A stretch of 64,000 nucleotides of DNA, from contig CALZFC010000268.1 of assembly GCA_945643635.1 (NCBI GenBank), forward strand, positions 1,551,501-1,615,500, written 5' to 3'. Shown piece by piece: positions 1-17,590 of the stretch. The DNA comes from Allodiplogaster sudhausi. Taxonomy: Eukaryota; Nematoda; Chromadorea; Rhabditida; Diplogasteridae. Each line of letters begins with the position of its first letter. Position 1 is the stretch's first letter. The notes below the pieces were generated by a model. The model searched no databases, was not told the DNA's origin, and was given only the letters and a program-made list of their open reading frames with translations. The position numbers were made by a program, and so were the translations under genes.

Positions 1-2130
1 CCACTTCCGAAATCTCTGAAATCTAGCCACTTTCTTTTAACCCCTTCTCCTGGAGTCTGCAACTTGGTCCAGCTACAAATCAATAACCTGGCACAACCAT
101 CTTTGCGCAGAAAAAATACAAAATGCAGCCTAGACTTAAGTCACACTCATCTTGCCCCGGCAAATCCTAAATGACCCATCAGGACATGCACAACCTGGGA
201 ACACATAAAAGGGGAGGGCTGCAGACAATAATGGTTTGGTAACTCTGTCAACCTCACGTAAAAACTTAGCCATACCAGCCACCCTAATGTTGCAAAACCT
301 GAAGGCCATAATGAAAGGTGCAAGGCCTGTAATTCCGGGCGCGGCCGGCAGCTATCCCTGTAATTCCGGGCGCGGCCGGCAACGTCTGCGCGTTCAACAC
401 TCGCGATGCCAGTGCAACCGCTAAGTCGGGCTTCGCCGGCAGCTCCTGAGCAAGTAAATCTCTTGGTACCACGGCACCTCCAAAAGCCGGGCTCGACCAG
501 CAACTCGTGCACACTTGTCATGAACAACCAGGGCTGCCACAACTAGACTATTGGGCCGTAATGTTCATTCCCCGGCGGGAAGTCTGGCCAGCGCCATCTT
601 GGCTCTTCCTTTGGAGACTGAAATGAAATCCGACCTCTCTGCAACATAAAGTCGCAAACCCCAACGGTTGTGAAATATTCGAAACACACGCAACATAGTA
701 AGGCTGTAAACTATGACCGTCCAATAGACTTGACTCTGGCCTCTCTGCAACGTAAAATCACAAACCCCAACGGGTGTGAAATATTCGAAACACACGTAAA
801 ATAAAAAGGCTGTAAACTATGACCGTACAGTAGACTTGTCTATCTCCGTAACAAACTTGCCCATAAGCGATGAACTAACATCCTCTGAAAACAGGCGTCA
901 CCGCTTTACCGGTAAAACGTCACCACTAACCTAACGAGCTAAACCATATGGAACACAAATCCCCATACTGGGACCATAAAAAGAGGAACTAGATCCTACA
1001 CTCTTCTGACCCTGTAGTTCTCCAATTCTGGGCTCGGCCGGCAGCGCCTGCGCGCTCAACCTTCGCGGTGCCAGTGCACCCTCCAAGCCGGGCTCCGCCG
1101 GCAGCGCCAGTGCGCTTAACTCTCCTGATGCCACGGCACCAGCCACTCCTCTTGAACGACCCGGGCAGCCTCTGTTCGACTATCAGGTCGTGATGCTCCG
1201 TCCTCGGCAGGGAGTCTTTTAAAGCGTCCTCCTACCTCTCTCCTTGGAGACTGAAATCTAGCCTTTCTGGAAAGCAAAGTCATAACCTGACCTGACCTTA
1301 CAAAGCGGCAGATGCTGCCACACTGAATGCAGCTATAGCCGAGCAGTGATGGCTCTGATCCTCGAATGGAGAAGTCGGTGGCCGGAGCCGATGAACATCC
1401 AAGCACTTCCATATCCACAAAAACAGCACTAGTAGAAACTCCTAACGTCGAGGTGTCTTCTTAGCACCAGACCACCTCTTACGGACACTTCAGCGTAGAA
1501 TGAAGACCTACCCCCTACCACTCTTTCATAACCCTTCCAACCGCGTTCGCTACCGTTCCGTGCCCTCCTGCTCATCTCTGAGAGGGCGCGCATTCAAACA
1601 CCAATTTTATGCACATCATAGACTACTAATCGCTTTTCTGCTATTTTGAGAGAGAGAGTTTTAGAGTTTTTTTTGCTAGTCAATTTTGCACTGCGTAAAT
1701 GACCGTGTATGTATGTGCATGACTAATTCAATGCGTTCCAAGCGTAGCTTAATCGCCCCGTCAGCCACGGTGTGACTCTGCCAAAAAAATATTTAATGGC
1801 GGGAGCATAAAATATTCGCGAATTCAAAGTAGAGATTAACCTTAATTTCCTCAGACAGACTTCGAGACACTTGCAATCAAAAACCTGACCAAATAAGGCG
1901 AAAAAAAACAAGACACTATTTATTCGCCTCGGATCTCCTTTAATGGCTCAATCGAAATTAAATGTTACAGAATTTCAATTTGCAGAAAAGGATTTTTTTC
2001 TTTTACTCATAACAAAGTTCATCATAACTCACTTTAGCCGGATTTACAAAGCGCTTAATTTTTTCCAGGCGTATATCGATTTTTACGTGGAGATGAAAGA
2101 ATAGAATGAGAAAATTCCCTATTTTCTCAC
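1..2130. repeat. Duplicated non-coding segment S1 (left-end copy)
   Basis: This stretch recurs in reverse complement at about 38,035-40,387, and its 1.2-1.85 kb part recurs again at 35,539-36,420. It contains GC-rich subunits of roughly 95 bp built around GCCGGC (near 340-450 and 1,020-1,130) and a tandem repeat near 640-840. ORFs of up to 131 codons on the minus strand are conserved between copies but lack recognisable domains, so I treat them as chance frames in repeat DNA. The 38-kb copy carries about 400 extra bases (38,570-38,980) relative to this one. Nothing identifies a mobile-element class. Confidence 0.7.
640..840. repeat. Tandem repeat, about 105-bp unit, two copies
   Basis: Two adjacent units each contain a motif beginning GTGAAATATTCGAAACACAC followed by GGCTGTAAACTATGACCGT. 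The inverted copy at about 39,430-39,760 holds three units, so unit number has changed since duplication. Confidence 0.75.
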
Positions 2131-2226
2131 TTTAAATCTTAAATAGTTAAGCATGGTTTTTAAGATTAATGCGTTGAAAATAGTGTAGAGTAGCGTAGAC
2201 ATGCAAAAGACAAGAGGAGTCGCAAC

Positions 2227-7331
<5,105 letters not shown>

Positions 7332-7412
7332 CTTGCTGTTACCTTCAAATAAACTCGACTGAGAAAATTTAGCAATAAATAATTGCCGATTTGGAAAAGG
7401 GAAGGTAGTCAT

Positions 7413-9576
7413 TTCTGCGGATAGTGGGAAGTATAGGTGCGATCAGCCTTACCGCTATTAGAAAGATTTATTAATATGCACATCTGATAATATAAATCGC
7501 TCTAGCGATTGTACTTGAAAGCACAGCTACTATTAAGAAGCAAGCGAAGGAGTGGAGAAGGCAGGATAGTGACTGTGACTGTTCGTAAGCAAGACGTACA
7601 AAACGTCCTATATATTAAGTTTTGGCACCGACCCACCCTTAATTACTCAAACTTATTTAATTGTTCGAGCACTTCATTTTTCTTGCCTCTCAGCCATGCC
7701 TCACAAGTATTTGGCAGACTTTATTCTCATGGGCCAATTTCTTGCTCAATTACGACTCTAACTGCAATGTCAATATAACATCGCACTTCATTCGTCCGTA
7801 TGCTGCAAAGGTCCATGAAAACTCTATTTTGACGATATGGATTTTTTTCGTGCGTTCAAATAAATTTATCTGCAAAACACTTACTATATTTGATGAAAAT
7901 CTTCAATTTTCGTGACTGTCTTACTCTCTCACTCTTTTTTCTCTCTTTTCCAGATTGTCGAAATACTACTTTATGGTAAGGGATATGGAAATGCCATCGC
8001 TCTCTCTCTCTTCTCTAGACTCTCTTTTCTAGATTGACGAAAAAAGGATGGCAATTAGGTCAGCAGCATTTTAGGCAGGGGGTATGAATTTTCGAGGGAT
8101 CTAACTTTCTCATGGTTCTCATCTCACACTCTTTCTATCGTTCGCTCTGACTCTCTTACTGCATGCCTAGAGTCTTGTTGAAAAAAATCAAAACAAAAGA
8201 GAGGATTCTGATGTTCATGATACATAGATAAAGATTTCCCTTTTCTCTTTTTATATTCGCCCTACTCTGCCGCAGTTGGAGGGGTGAAACGTGAATGTAT
8301 CTACATACATACATACAGTACATAATAATCTTCCCCATTTGTGACATCATGTATGTACATATTTATGTATGTACATACATGATGTCACAAATGGGGAAGA
8401 TTATAATTTCACATTGTTGCTTTCAAGAGACGACTATCAGGAGGATTAGTGCCGAAAATCGTTTAGAAGACGGGGATTTCAATTGCTCGTGATAGATGTT
8501 AGATGATAGTGTGCGTGAGAGGGCGAGAGAGAGAGATACTGAGAGAGAGAGAGGAAATGCAGGAGAGTGGATAGACAGGCGGTGGGTGAAATTGAACATT
8601 TGGATACAACTGAGATAGAGAGGAATATGTGCACTGCAGACGACGAGCCACACAGGCGCCAGGAGGAGTAGTCTTGGTGATCTCTCTTGCCAAATTTAAA
8701 TTGGTTATTCCGCCCATATATTGCCTGAAAGAAGGTCTCGACCATAGATGCTAAGACATAGCTTTTTCCCGTTCTTTGTTCCCCACAACGACCACCACGC
8801 CTCGGACCATTGCCTTTCCCCTAACAATAAGAGTGAGGAGCCTTCTAATTTTTCCCCTCCTTTTGTCACTATCTCCCTCTCTTGTTTTCTCTCTCTCTCT
8901 CTTGTCGAGTAATCGATGGCCAATAAATTCGTCTGACTGAACGCCCTGTCGGCCTGGGAACGCAGTGAAGCGGAGTGCGAGAAGGGACGCATAATGAAGT
9001 GCAATGCTTTTTCGTCTCACGATACCATTAGATCTACCTCAAGCAAGGCATTGCCAACGAGAATAAAGAGTGCCAAATACCAGTGAGGCATGTCTTCGAG
9101 GCAAGGCAATAAAGTTGTCGAACAATTAAATAATTAAAGGTGAGGTGGTATTCAGTTAAACGCATTATATATAGAGAATTGTGGCATGCATAGTTCTTAT
9201 TCACAAACTTTAAAAGTTAGAATTCTGCCTTCTACAACATTTTCTCCATCGGCCGCTTTTTAATTGTTGTACATTCTATACAAATATATAATCAGTAGTA
9301 CAATTTTAATTATCCGATGTAGTACAATTTTAATCACATAAAGGGTGAAAACTTGAAAACTGGTGACGGTGAAAACTTGAAAGTCGTTTTTGCGTTTTTG
9401 ACCTGTTACGCACATTTGTGCAAAAAATGTACGTGGACTTTTTTTGCGAATCTACCAAATTAGTCAAAAAGAACGTTTCGAAAACGCGAGAAACTCGGTT
9501 TGTTTTTTTTAGTTTGCACCGCAACATACATATTAATACGTCTTTCTACTAGAGCAAGACTGATAGCACCTACATA
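7413..9576. promoter_or_regulatory. Divergent intergenic region between type I and type II genes (block A)
   Basis: The two halves are imperfect inverted copies: about 7,620-7,810 matches the reverse complement of about 8,995-9,170 (shared TTTAATTGTTCGA, CATGCCTCA, TTTGGCA, ATCGCACTTCATT). Sequence just upstream of both first exons is also alike (GTGGGAAGTAT, GTAACA..GATGAGC). The pair therefore looks like an inverted duplication that included the promoter. Promoter function is inferred from position; no TATA box or initiator could be assigned. GA/CT-rich tracts occupy about 8,510-8,570 and 8,870-8,905. Confidence 0.5.
8325..8404. repeat. Perfect 36-bp-arm palindrome at the centre of the divergent region
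   Basis: Arms 8,325-8,360 and 8,369-8,404 are exact reverse complements (core CCCCATTTGTGACATCATG) with an 8-base spacer. Blocks B and C retain only one arm plus TACATACA repeats, so the palindrome was gained or kept in A only. Confidence 0.9.
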
Positions 9577-10098
9577 CAAGGCTGGCCAAAAACCGGCCCG
9601 GCAACGTCCGGGCCGGGCCCGGGCCGGGCCTGGAATCGTAGGCCCGGCCCGTCTTTCAAAAATATCTGGCGGGCCGGGCCCGGGCCGGCCCGCTGTCTCT
9701 CGGGCCGGGCCGGGCCGGGCCTTAAATTCCCGGGCACGGCCCGGGCCAAGCCCGGGCCGGGCCCGGGCCGGATTTCCAACCAGAAAATGTTTGTGTGGGG
9801 CAAAAACACGGGCCAGTTAAATTTAATTCATCAAAAATACATGTATTCCTTTGCAGACATTGCTCAAATATATCAAAACTGTTCAAAAACGCGAAAACAA
9901 ACGGGTTTTTTAAGTTTGTTCCGCCATAAATTCGAACTAATTCTCGGATTCCGGAGTATTTTTTGGTTTGAAAGGCAAGAAATTAGGCCCGGGCCCGGAT
10001 TTGAAATTCAGATGCGGGCCGGGCCCGGGCCGGCCCGGCCCATCTAATTTAGGCCCGGGCCCGCCAAACTAGCAACGGGCCGGGCCTGGCCACCCTTG
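9577..10098. mobile_element. hAT-like GC-rich non-autonomous element (522 bp)
   Basis: Ends are CAAGGCTGGCCA and, inverted, CAAGGGTGGCCA, flanked by 8-bp target duplications CCTACATA and CCTGCATA. Blocks B and C carry the uninterrupted site with a single CCTACATA/CCTGCATG. Subterminal arrays of GGGCCGGGCC repeats fill both ends; the middle is AT-rich. An 8-bp duplication and CA-type ends fit the hAT superfamily. Confidence 0.8.
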
Positions 10099-10196
10099 CC
10101 TGCATACTTCCCACCAAGGCAATAATGACTCCATTACCTTTTTTTCAAGCCGGAAATTAATTGTTTAAGAGGCCCCAAGGTAGCATTGATTGTGAG

Positions 10197-12153
10197 ATGA
10201 GCGCAGAAGACATCGCCTCCGCTGCTCCGTTAAGATCTGCAAAGGCAGTCCAGCCAGGTTACCTTGCAGTTAAAAAAACTAAATTACTAAAAAAAATTAA
10301 GAAAAATAATAATTTCGTCTATAATTAGAGTCCACAGCTAGATCTAGCGATAATAGTATTTGATGCGAGCACACTAAGCATCCTGCGCTGATGTTATGAG
10401 CGTTGTGTCTTACTTTAAATTCATTAGCCTAATAAGTAGAGCGTGAATATTCAAAAGCCGCCCGTGAAGATAACAGTGCAAACTCCAATAGTTCAGTGTT
10501 CAGTTAATAACGACTTCGCTAATCCGTTCATTTCATTTGTTGTTCAAGTCAACGGAGACGTCGATTGGCGGGCTGCTCTGGCAGTTGGCGGCCTCGAAGG
10601 CGCCTGCCACTGACGACCCCGCCAAGTCCGCCCTCGTTGTCCGCGTCCTCGCCTCCCATCCCTTAGGGCGCGCCTCGAATTGGTACGCCGTCGCCAAGGC
10701 CAACGTCTTTCTTCAGGCTCCATCGGGCACCGACCGGTTATTGATTAATCTTTTTTGCAGACTAAAAATAAAATTCAGTTTATTTACTCGGCTAACTGTC
10801 CGCAAGCCGATTCCATGCGAGTTCACGGCCCATTACGGCGATCTGAAGAATGATGAAACCGACGAGAAGAAGTTCCTGGCTGGATGGGCAGCAGTCGAAG
10901 GCGATCAGGATCTCTACATTGACAAGGTGAAGAACCAGCTCAGTCTCGGGTGCGACATCGAGATTACAGAGGTGCGATGTTGATGAAATGATTTTTTTCT
11001 TGAAATTTGGCGAAATTAAGTACAATAGTGCTAATGATCGAAAAAAAAATTTCTGATGGTCTACCTATGTCAGGTGTACGGTGTTCGCCAGCCCTTGAGG
11101 GCGCTGTTCCATGAAGGATTCTCTATCTTCTCTGATGTCTGCCTGGTTGTCGGCGGAAGAAAGGTGACTTTTATATAATTGAACCCGAAATTTTATGCGT
11201 AAGTTGGATCTTAAGCCGGGCCAGAAGTAAAGAGATTTGCTTGACTTTTGATAGAGTTTGGCCCGTTAAGGTTTTTATCAGGCGCTTGAAGTGAGGATTT
11301 AACTATTCTTTTGCAGTTTTATGTCAATCGCTGGATCATGTCTCTCCATTCTGAAGAGCTGTCGTCGAAGCTGATGTACAACGATGCTGAAGACGATAAG
11401 AAAGAAATCGACCTGCCGGGGATCGAGCCGGACGGCTTCGAGGCCTTCCTCAATGTTGGCATATCTTTTTATTCACACTATTGGGGGCCTTCCTCAATGT
11501 TTGCATATCTTTTTATTCACACTATTCTCTGCAGCCGAAGAACAGGTATTTCTATCAAAGAGAGTTCTAGTTATAATAAAAGAGCACTCCTCGTCGAGAT
11601 TCATACTAGTTAAGGTTATCGCTTAATTTGAGAGAAGAAAGCGATATTTAAAAAAAACATTACTTCAATAAAAATTGTGGAAGAAAATATCTTTTGAAAA
11701 TATTTTGTCTACCCATATTTTTCTTCCTCGAAAGTTTAAATAATCATTAGTTCATGTTGTTTTAGATCGTCTATCAAGTTAGAACGGAAATCGACCTGGA
11801 GAAGGTACTTGCGATCCTACTCCTCTCCGCGCAGTCCAGATCATTGCAAAGTTCGTTGTGTGCACTCTTCCATATCTTTCGATCTTTCTCTCTCGATTTC
11901 TTTTCTTCTGTCCCCTTTGCAATCGTTTATCTCTTTCTCTCTCTCCCTCTCCTGAATTCTCCTAATTTTGTTTGCCTTAATTATTTCTTACAGTCAATAA
12001 TATATGCATAATATATTTCTTTTTCTTCCTACCCTTTCTTTCTTAATCTCTCTCTCCTTCAATCGTTCTAGATGCGCCGAGATCCTGTTGTCCGATGCAA
12101 CCGGACTGACCGTTCAGAAGCGGTTGCTCATCTCCGACCAGTTCAAACTGCCT
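10197..12153 (+). pseudogene. MATH-BTB type II pseudogene (block A)
   Basis: Exon 1 (10,197-10,257, MSAEDIASAAPL) is followed by a deletion joining intron 1 directly into exon 3 at about 10,545, so exon 2 and the start of MATH are missing compared with the block C copy. Exon 3 remainder (to 10,971; IGGLLWQLAAS, FTAHYGDLKND), BTB exons 11,074-11,163 and 11,317-11,454 (SDVCLVVGGRK, SLHSEELSSKL) are open. The next exon (from 11,766) has lost one base near 11,815, and the BACK-like exon (from 12,072; KRLLISDQ) departs from its homologues after LPE near 12,153 and runs into CT-rich DNA. The final two exons are absent. A protein is not expected. Confidence 0.85.
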
Positions 12154-12269
12154 GAAAAAAATATTCTTCTACTCTCTCACCGACTCGTTCGCTCTCACTT
12201 CACAGGCGAAGAAGACGCACAAGAAAAACACTACCACATGTATTCTGTAGCTCAAGTTGATGGGTAATA

Positions 12270-12796
12270 CCTTAAAGCAAAAATGTGTGAGATATTGTGA
12301 TTAAATTTTTTGAGTACAGCTAAAGAAGCAGCAGTTATGTGAGCTATAATATGTAACTAGTAGTTTTAGAAGGTCACAATAATACCAGTATAAATATTTT
12401 CTGCCCAAATCGTACATGTACATATTATGCTTATGAGCACAAGACATGGAGAAATATAGAGAAATTTTTATTTCAATATTTTCAGAAGTATTGAGAAGGG
12501 GGCTTTGATCTCTCGCCGCCTGTATTCAGCATCACATAATCTGCATCACGATGCAGACAACCATGGCGAGACAGAAAATAAAGTGATTCCACGCAACATT
12601 TCGATTTTGATTTTTGAAGATAATTTTTTTAGAAAAATAATTTTCCCTTTTGAAAGAATCATCAACTTTGGGTTTTTTTCACACAAAAAAGCTGGAAGAG
12701 CGTGTGCGTGTGAGAGAGAGAGATAAACGAAACAAACACTCTCTCCACCCCTCACTTCTATCTCTCCCTATCTCTCTCTCTCTCTTTCTCTTTCCT

Positions 12797-12837
<41 letters not shown>

Positions 12838-12908
12838 TTTCCTCTCTCCTTCTCTCTATCTCTCTCTCTCTCACTCTCTCTCTCTCTTTTACTCTCTCTC
12901 TCCCATCT

Positions 12909-12939
<31 letters not shown>

Positions 12940-12969
12940 ACTCTTTCTCTCTCTCCTTCTCTCTTTCCT

Positions 12970-13000
<31 letters not shown>

Positions 13001-13529
13001 CTCTTTCCCTCTCTTTCTCTCTCTCTCGCTCTCTCTCTCTCTTTCTCTCTCTCTCCCATCTTTCTCTATCTTTCTCTCACTCTTTCTCTTTCTCTTTCGT
13101 TCTCTCACTCTTTCTCTCTCTCTCACTTTCTCTCTCTCTCTCTTTCTCTCACTCTTTCTCTTTCTCTCTCTTAACTGCTCCGATTGCCAGTTGGCTGGCA
13201 TTTTCCAATTGTTTGTCACTTGCCCATTAGTTTGAAAGTACAGAATGTATTCTAACAAGAGAACAAAAGCTCGGATCAACACAGCACATAGAAAATACTG
13301 GTACAGAGAGTTCCTCACGGCCAGCTCAACTTTGCACATGCTCACCCCCTTGAATGGCTGACCATGAATTAAGACCCCATAACAGCTCTTGAGCTGTGTA
13401 TAGTGCATGTGACTCTTCGTATCTTCATTGCCTCTCTCTCTAACTCTCCCTTGCACCCTCTCTCACGATCTTTCTCTCTCACCCCCTCTTTCTCTGTCCC
13501 TTCCCTCTCTCTCTCTCTCACTCATTCCG

Positions 13530-13569
<40 letters not shown>

Positions 13570-14310
13570 TCCCTCTCTTTCTCTTTCTCTCTCTCTCCCA
13601 TCTTTCTCTCTCTTTCTTTCACTCTTCCTCTTTCTCTCTCTTAACTGCTTCGATTGCTTATCGGCTGACATTCCCTTTTGCTGTGTCTCCTTGTAACTTC
13701 ACCTCTTTCATCTACTTCAAAGTGGTTCTCTGCTTGATAATCGGGCATTAAGGCATGCAGAAAAATATTCGTAATGTTTCAACTCTCCAAAAGGCTAAAT
13801 AAATATTCGTAAAGTAGTTGTAAAATCGCTTTTTCGAGCGCCGAAATTTAAGGAAGTTGGCATTATTGCGAATATGCGTTGTTATAGGTTGGCGGCCTTC
13901 GACTGGCACAGCCGAAAAAAAAATTATTTCACGAGTATGTCAAAGCCAATCTAACCACCAATCCATGGCTGTGTTTTACGCTTTATCCAAATAAACATAT
14001 CCTTAAAAACTGTTAGTCCTTATTTCCCCTCTCCCTTTCTCTCTCACTCTCATCCTCTCTCTCTCTCCTCTCTCTCTCCCTCTCTCTCTCTCTTTCTCAA
14101 TTTCTCACACACATTATCTTTCTATTTGTCTCTCTCTCTCCCCTCATCATTCTCCATGTCCATTGAGCCCCAATGTCACTGTGAGATGGGGTGCATTGTG
14201 CACATGACTCTTCGGAACTTCACTCCTCTCTCTCCCTCCCTCTCTCTCTCACCCCTCTCTCTCTCTCTCTTTCTCGCATCACTCTCTCTCTCTCTCTATC
14301 TCGCCGTCTC
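12270..14310. repeat. CT-rich low-complexity tracts
   Basis: Pure (CT)n-like tracts cover about 12,750-13,170, 13,425-13,640 and 14,025-14,295, separated by related spacers (TTAACTGCTCCGATTGC near 13,170 and TTAACTGCTTCGATTGC near 13,640; GTGCATGTGACTCTTCG-like motifs near 13,400 and 14,200). Long Ser/Leu ORFs here are composition artefacts. Nothing recognisable lies between. Confidence 0.85.
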
Positions 14311-15406
14311 AGCAGCTACCTTTTCCCACCATTCCGGCTTAGGGGGTGGGAAGTGGCTATCACACCCCATCCAATCCAAGTGTAACGAGACCAGCCTTCT
14401 TCTCTTCTCTCTCCTCTGCCTCAACCACTTCATAACGGCTGCATCCTTTCAATCGAATCCCACCTCCTAAATGGAATCAGAATCGCCATTGTTCTCTAAC
14501 TCTAGTTCCCAGCACAAAATAACTTCTACCCATTTATTTAAGCCCATCTTCCATGATGCGTAGATATCTTGATTAAATAACGACCATATTTCTCTGAATT
14601 GTTGTATAATAATCGCAATAACAAACATGTTTTCATCTCCTTTTCATTTTCCTGATGCATCCAAAAGAACATTTAAAAGCACTTGTGGCGTGAAAACTTC
14701 GTTTCTCACTCTTCCAGAACTGAACAACAATAATGATCATCATTTGTGGAGGCCAATGTGCACTCGGAGAAAAAATGAAAAACAAAACATGAGAAATGAA
14801 AATAAAAAAATAGGCCACTACTTAATTAAACAAGGAAGTAACAGAGACGAAGGGTACAATTGATGGGCAGGTAAGATGAGTACCATAGTGAGAACTAGGT
14901 GCGAAGAGGCAAGCTTACCGCCAAAACTTTTTACGATATCATGCGGAGCGGCTTCTAAACTCCATGGATAGTTCCTTTAAAAGTGCCCGAAAACTCAACC
15001 ATAATTAATTTGAATTTTCCTGACTATTGTTAAAATTTTTGGCTCCTTTAAAAATTTTTTTGCCTCCTTTAAATAAAAATAATGTTCATAAAATACGAAT
15101 AAGGTTGGCCCTTTCAGATCCCATCTTCCACGCGGTAGCCTCTTGTTCGGGTCCTCTCATTTGCCGCAATCGGGGCAGAACTGCAACAGATGCTTTAGTT
15201 GACTTGGCGCTGCCTGCTATCAATCAAGCGATTTTATGTGTTGTAACTCAGCCCACAACCATTGTGCCAAAGAAAATAGTCTTTTATTTTCCTGTTTAGT
15301 CAAATGGTTTAGGAAAAAATTAAGATTTCTACTAAGCGTGATTGAGAATGACCGAGTTTGGAAAGTCGAGTTCGGTGGAGAAGCTTAGTATCTCAAATGA
15401 TCTTAC
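14311..15406. other. No recognised feature
   Basis: AT-rich sequence between the CT tracts and the type IV fragment. Short ORFs (for example 15,027-15,299) show no known motif and no homologue elsewhere in the window. Confidence 0.6.
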
Positions 15407-16704
15407 CAACGGAAGCGATGCCATCCGACGCACCATCAACAGCTTGGCAGCCTCCGAGAGCTGAACTCCGTAGTCTGTCTTCAGAATCGCCGTCAATTGC
15501 TAAGCATGAATAATTAAAGACATCTAAATCCAGTATTTTTTGCAAATCATATTAATATTGTTAACCATAATTAACAAAAAAAGTAAAAAAAAAGGAAATC
15601 TATACATTAATAAATAAATATAACTAAATACTTCTTAAATACGGTTAATGTTGTTAAATAATTCAAAGCAATAATACTAAATAATGTTAATTAATCCTAT
15701 TAATTTTGTTATTCATCAATACTGTTAATTATACTAAGCAGGGATATTAAGACTGCTAAATAATATCAATGATTGCTGCTGATATTGTTAGATAATATTC
15801 ATAAAAATGTTACCTGCATCAATACTGTACTACCATGACTCCGCTGACATTCAAGGAGCCTGTTTTACCTGGGCGTTGTGGACTTCGCCATAGAGGATGT
15901 CGAGGAATTCGGGGAGGTCGAACTGGTCGCAAATGAGAAGACGCTTCGCAATGCAGAGCCCGGTAGATGAGGACATCAGAAAGGCAGCGCATCTATAATA
16001 TTTTTGCAATCCATTAAATTTATTAAAGCAAACATTACACTTGTATATGAAAGGGCGAAAACGAAGGCGGAAGAGATAAAGCCACGAACGAAGGAAAAGG
16101 ATTAAGAGAGAATGGAGAGAAAAGAAATAGATGGAGGGAGAGAACAAGGGAAAGACCGTAAAACTTACTTTTCAATGATTTGGTCGGCTAAGAAATACTT
16201 AGCAACCAAGAGAACCTTCTCCATGTCGTCCACCTTGCGCCAATTGTACACTTGAAACACGACCTAAAATAATAATATGATCTATTCATGGTATAACGCT
16301 TAGGCCAAGAAACCAAAAAAGGATAATCACAATATTTTAATGATATCCTTTTTTTCAGAACTTGTATAATCACAGGATAACACTTTCTTTACCATAAATA
16401 GTGTTATGAAACAGCTGTCTTCTCAAACTGAAGGACAATCTCTAACAATACGAACTCCGACGGCGCATGCTTTGTTGTTGTAACGACTGCGCTCTCTTTG
16501 ATAGAACTAGGGGCCATTCAGGTGCAGAGAATACTGCACACATATCAATAATAAAAATATGTCAACCTTGAGGAAAGCCTCGAAGCAGTCCGGGTCCTTG
16601 TTCTTCACAACGATTTCCTCACTCTTTCCTTCTCTACATTTGCCCATCAGCAGACTCGACAGCGGTTCCGAATGGAGAGCGATGAGATGGCGATTGACAA
16701 CAAA
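15407..16704 (-). pseudogene. MATH-BTB gene fragment, type IV (BTB plus BACK-like exons only)
   Basis: Four minus-strand exons align to the BTB-BACK half of the neighbouring genes: 16704-16567 (HLIALHSEPLSSLLMG), 16263-16169 (DDMEKVLLVAKYFLADQ), 15992-15869 (KRLLICDQFDLPEFLDIL), 15499-15407 (LTAILKTD, LSEAAKLLMV). Lengths (138, 95, 124, 93) and phases equal those of the intact genes, and all four are open with good splice sites, so selection lasted longer than in the other broken copies. MATH exons, the first BTB exon and the last CxxC exon were not found. The sequence is the most divergent of the cluster, hence a separate type. It could be a real truncated gene if an upstream start exon exists. 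Confidence 0.6.
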
Positions 16705-16749
16705 CTGCAAAAGAGTAGTTAAACAAGACAACTACCAAATTATTTTACA

Positions 16750-17134
16750 TTAGTACATTTGTGCCATGTTGAATATCCGCTCCCAAATATATTTTTCCGC
16801 TTAGAGAGCGTGTGAAATAGGAGGGTGCGTAACAGCGCTGAACAATATCCGGCGCACGACTCCAGGCCGTGTTGGGTGGCACAAATCCAAATACAATTTA
16901 TTTTTCGGCCAAAATCACATTTATTGGAGGGAAAAAAAATGTTTTCATTAAAAAAATTTTCTTAAGTAGACCGAGGACGGGGCTCAAAATGGTTCTGACT
17001 ACGTCGCAGGGTGGCAAATGCACCGACCTTATTCAGCATTGGCTTTTAACTCTGTAAACAAACAGTAGATGAACTTCTAATATTTTCTGACGCTACGTTC
17101 AATTCAATTCAATGTATGGCTGCAGTAAAATTAG
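16750..17134. other. Intergenic, with a degraded MITE relic
   Basis: Around 16,800-16,835 the sequence GAGAGCGTGTGAAATAGGAG resembles the interior of the K1 MITE. Nothing else is recognisable. Confidence 0.4.
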
Positions 17135-17590
17135 CAGAGGTGCTAACGGGCCGAAAAATTTTGGGCCGGCCCGGCCTAGGGCCCAAGGACTCGGCCAGAC
17201 CGGCCCGATCCATTTCTGGGACTTACAATTTTGGGCCCGGCCAGTGGGCCCGTTTGAGCCCGATTTTCAAAAAATTCTGCGAATAAAAGCCCGACGAATT
17301 ATTGTTTTGAAATTCAGAATTTTTCATGCTCGTGCTATGAACATTCATTTTAATGTATAGAAGAAAGAGTTTTAGGGGGAAAAAAGAACAAATGAAGGAA
17401 GTTTTGCACTTTACAATGCCACCAATCGTCCTGCCTCTACGGCATTGTGTGCTTATTGGGCCCAATCGGGCCTGCGGGCCGGCCCAACTTTTTTTGGGAA
17501 CGGCCCGGCTCGGCCCGGACCCTGGAAAGTTGGGCCGGCCGGCCTACGGGCCGGGCCGGGCCGGGCCAGGCCGGCCACTTTGCGCCTCTG
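17135..17590. mobile_element. hAT-like GC-rich element (456 bp)
   Basis: Ends CAGAGGTGC and, inverted, CAGAGGCGC, flanked by 8-bp near-identical duplications AAAATTAG (17,127-17,134) and ACAATTAG (17,591-17,598). The interior starts and ends with GGGCCGG-type repeats. The homologous place in block C (near 62,450) lacks the insertion. Confidence 0.78.

Noticed and set aside
147..542. 131-codon ORF conserved at 39,846-40,241
   Set aside because: Conservation is explained by recent duplication of the whole segment; internal GCCGGC repeats dominate and no domain or splice structure is evident.
9500..9820. 106-codon Pro/Gly/Arg/Ala-rich ORF and its antisense
   Set aside because: Lies on GGGCC arrays of a hAT-like MITE; low-complexity artefact.
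12650..13174. 174-codon plus-strand ORF
   Set aside because: Encodes only Ser/Leu/Phe repeats from a CT microsatellite; the antisense ORF is Arg/Glu repeats.
13400..14300. CRISPR-like spaced repeats
   Set aside because: Spacers and repeats are degenerate microsatellite-derived DNA in a eukaryotic context.
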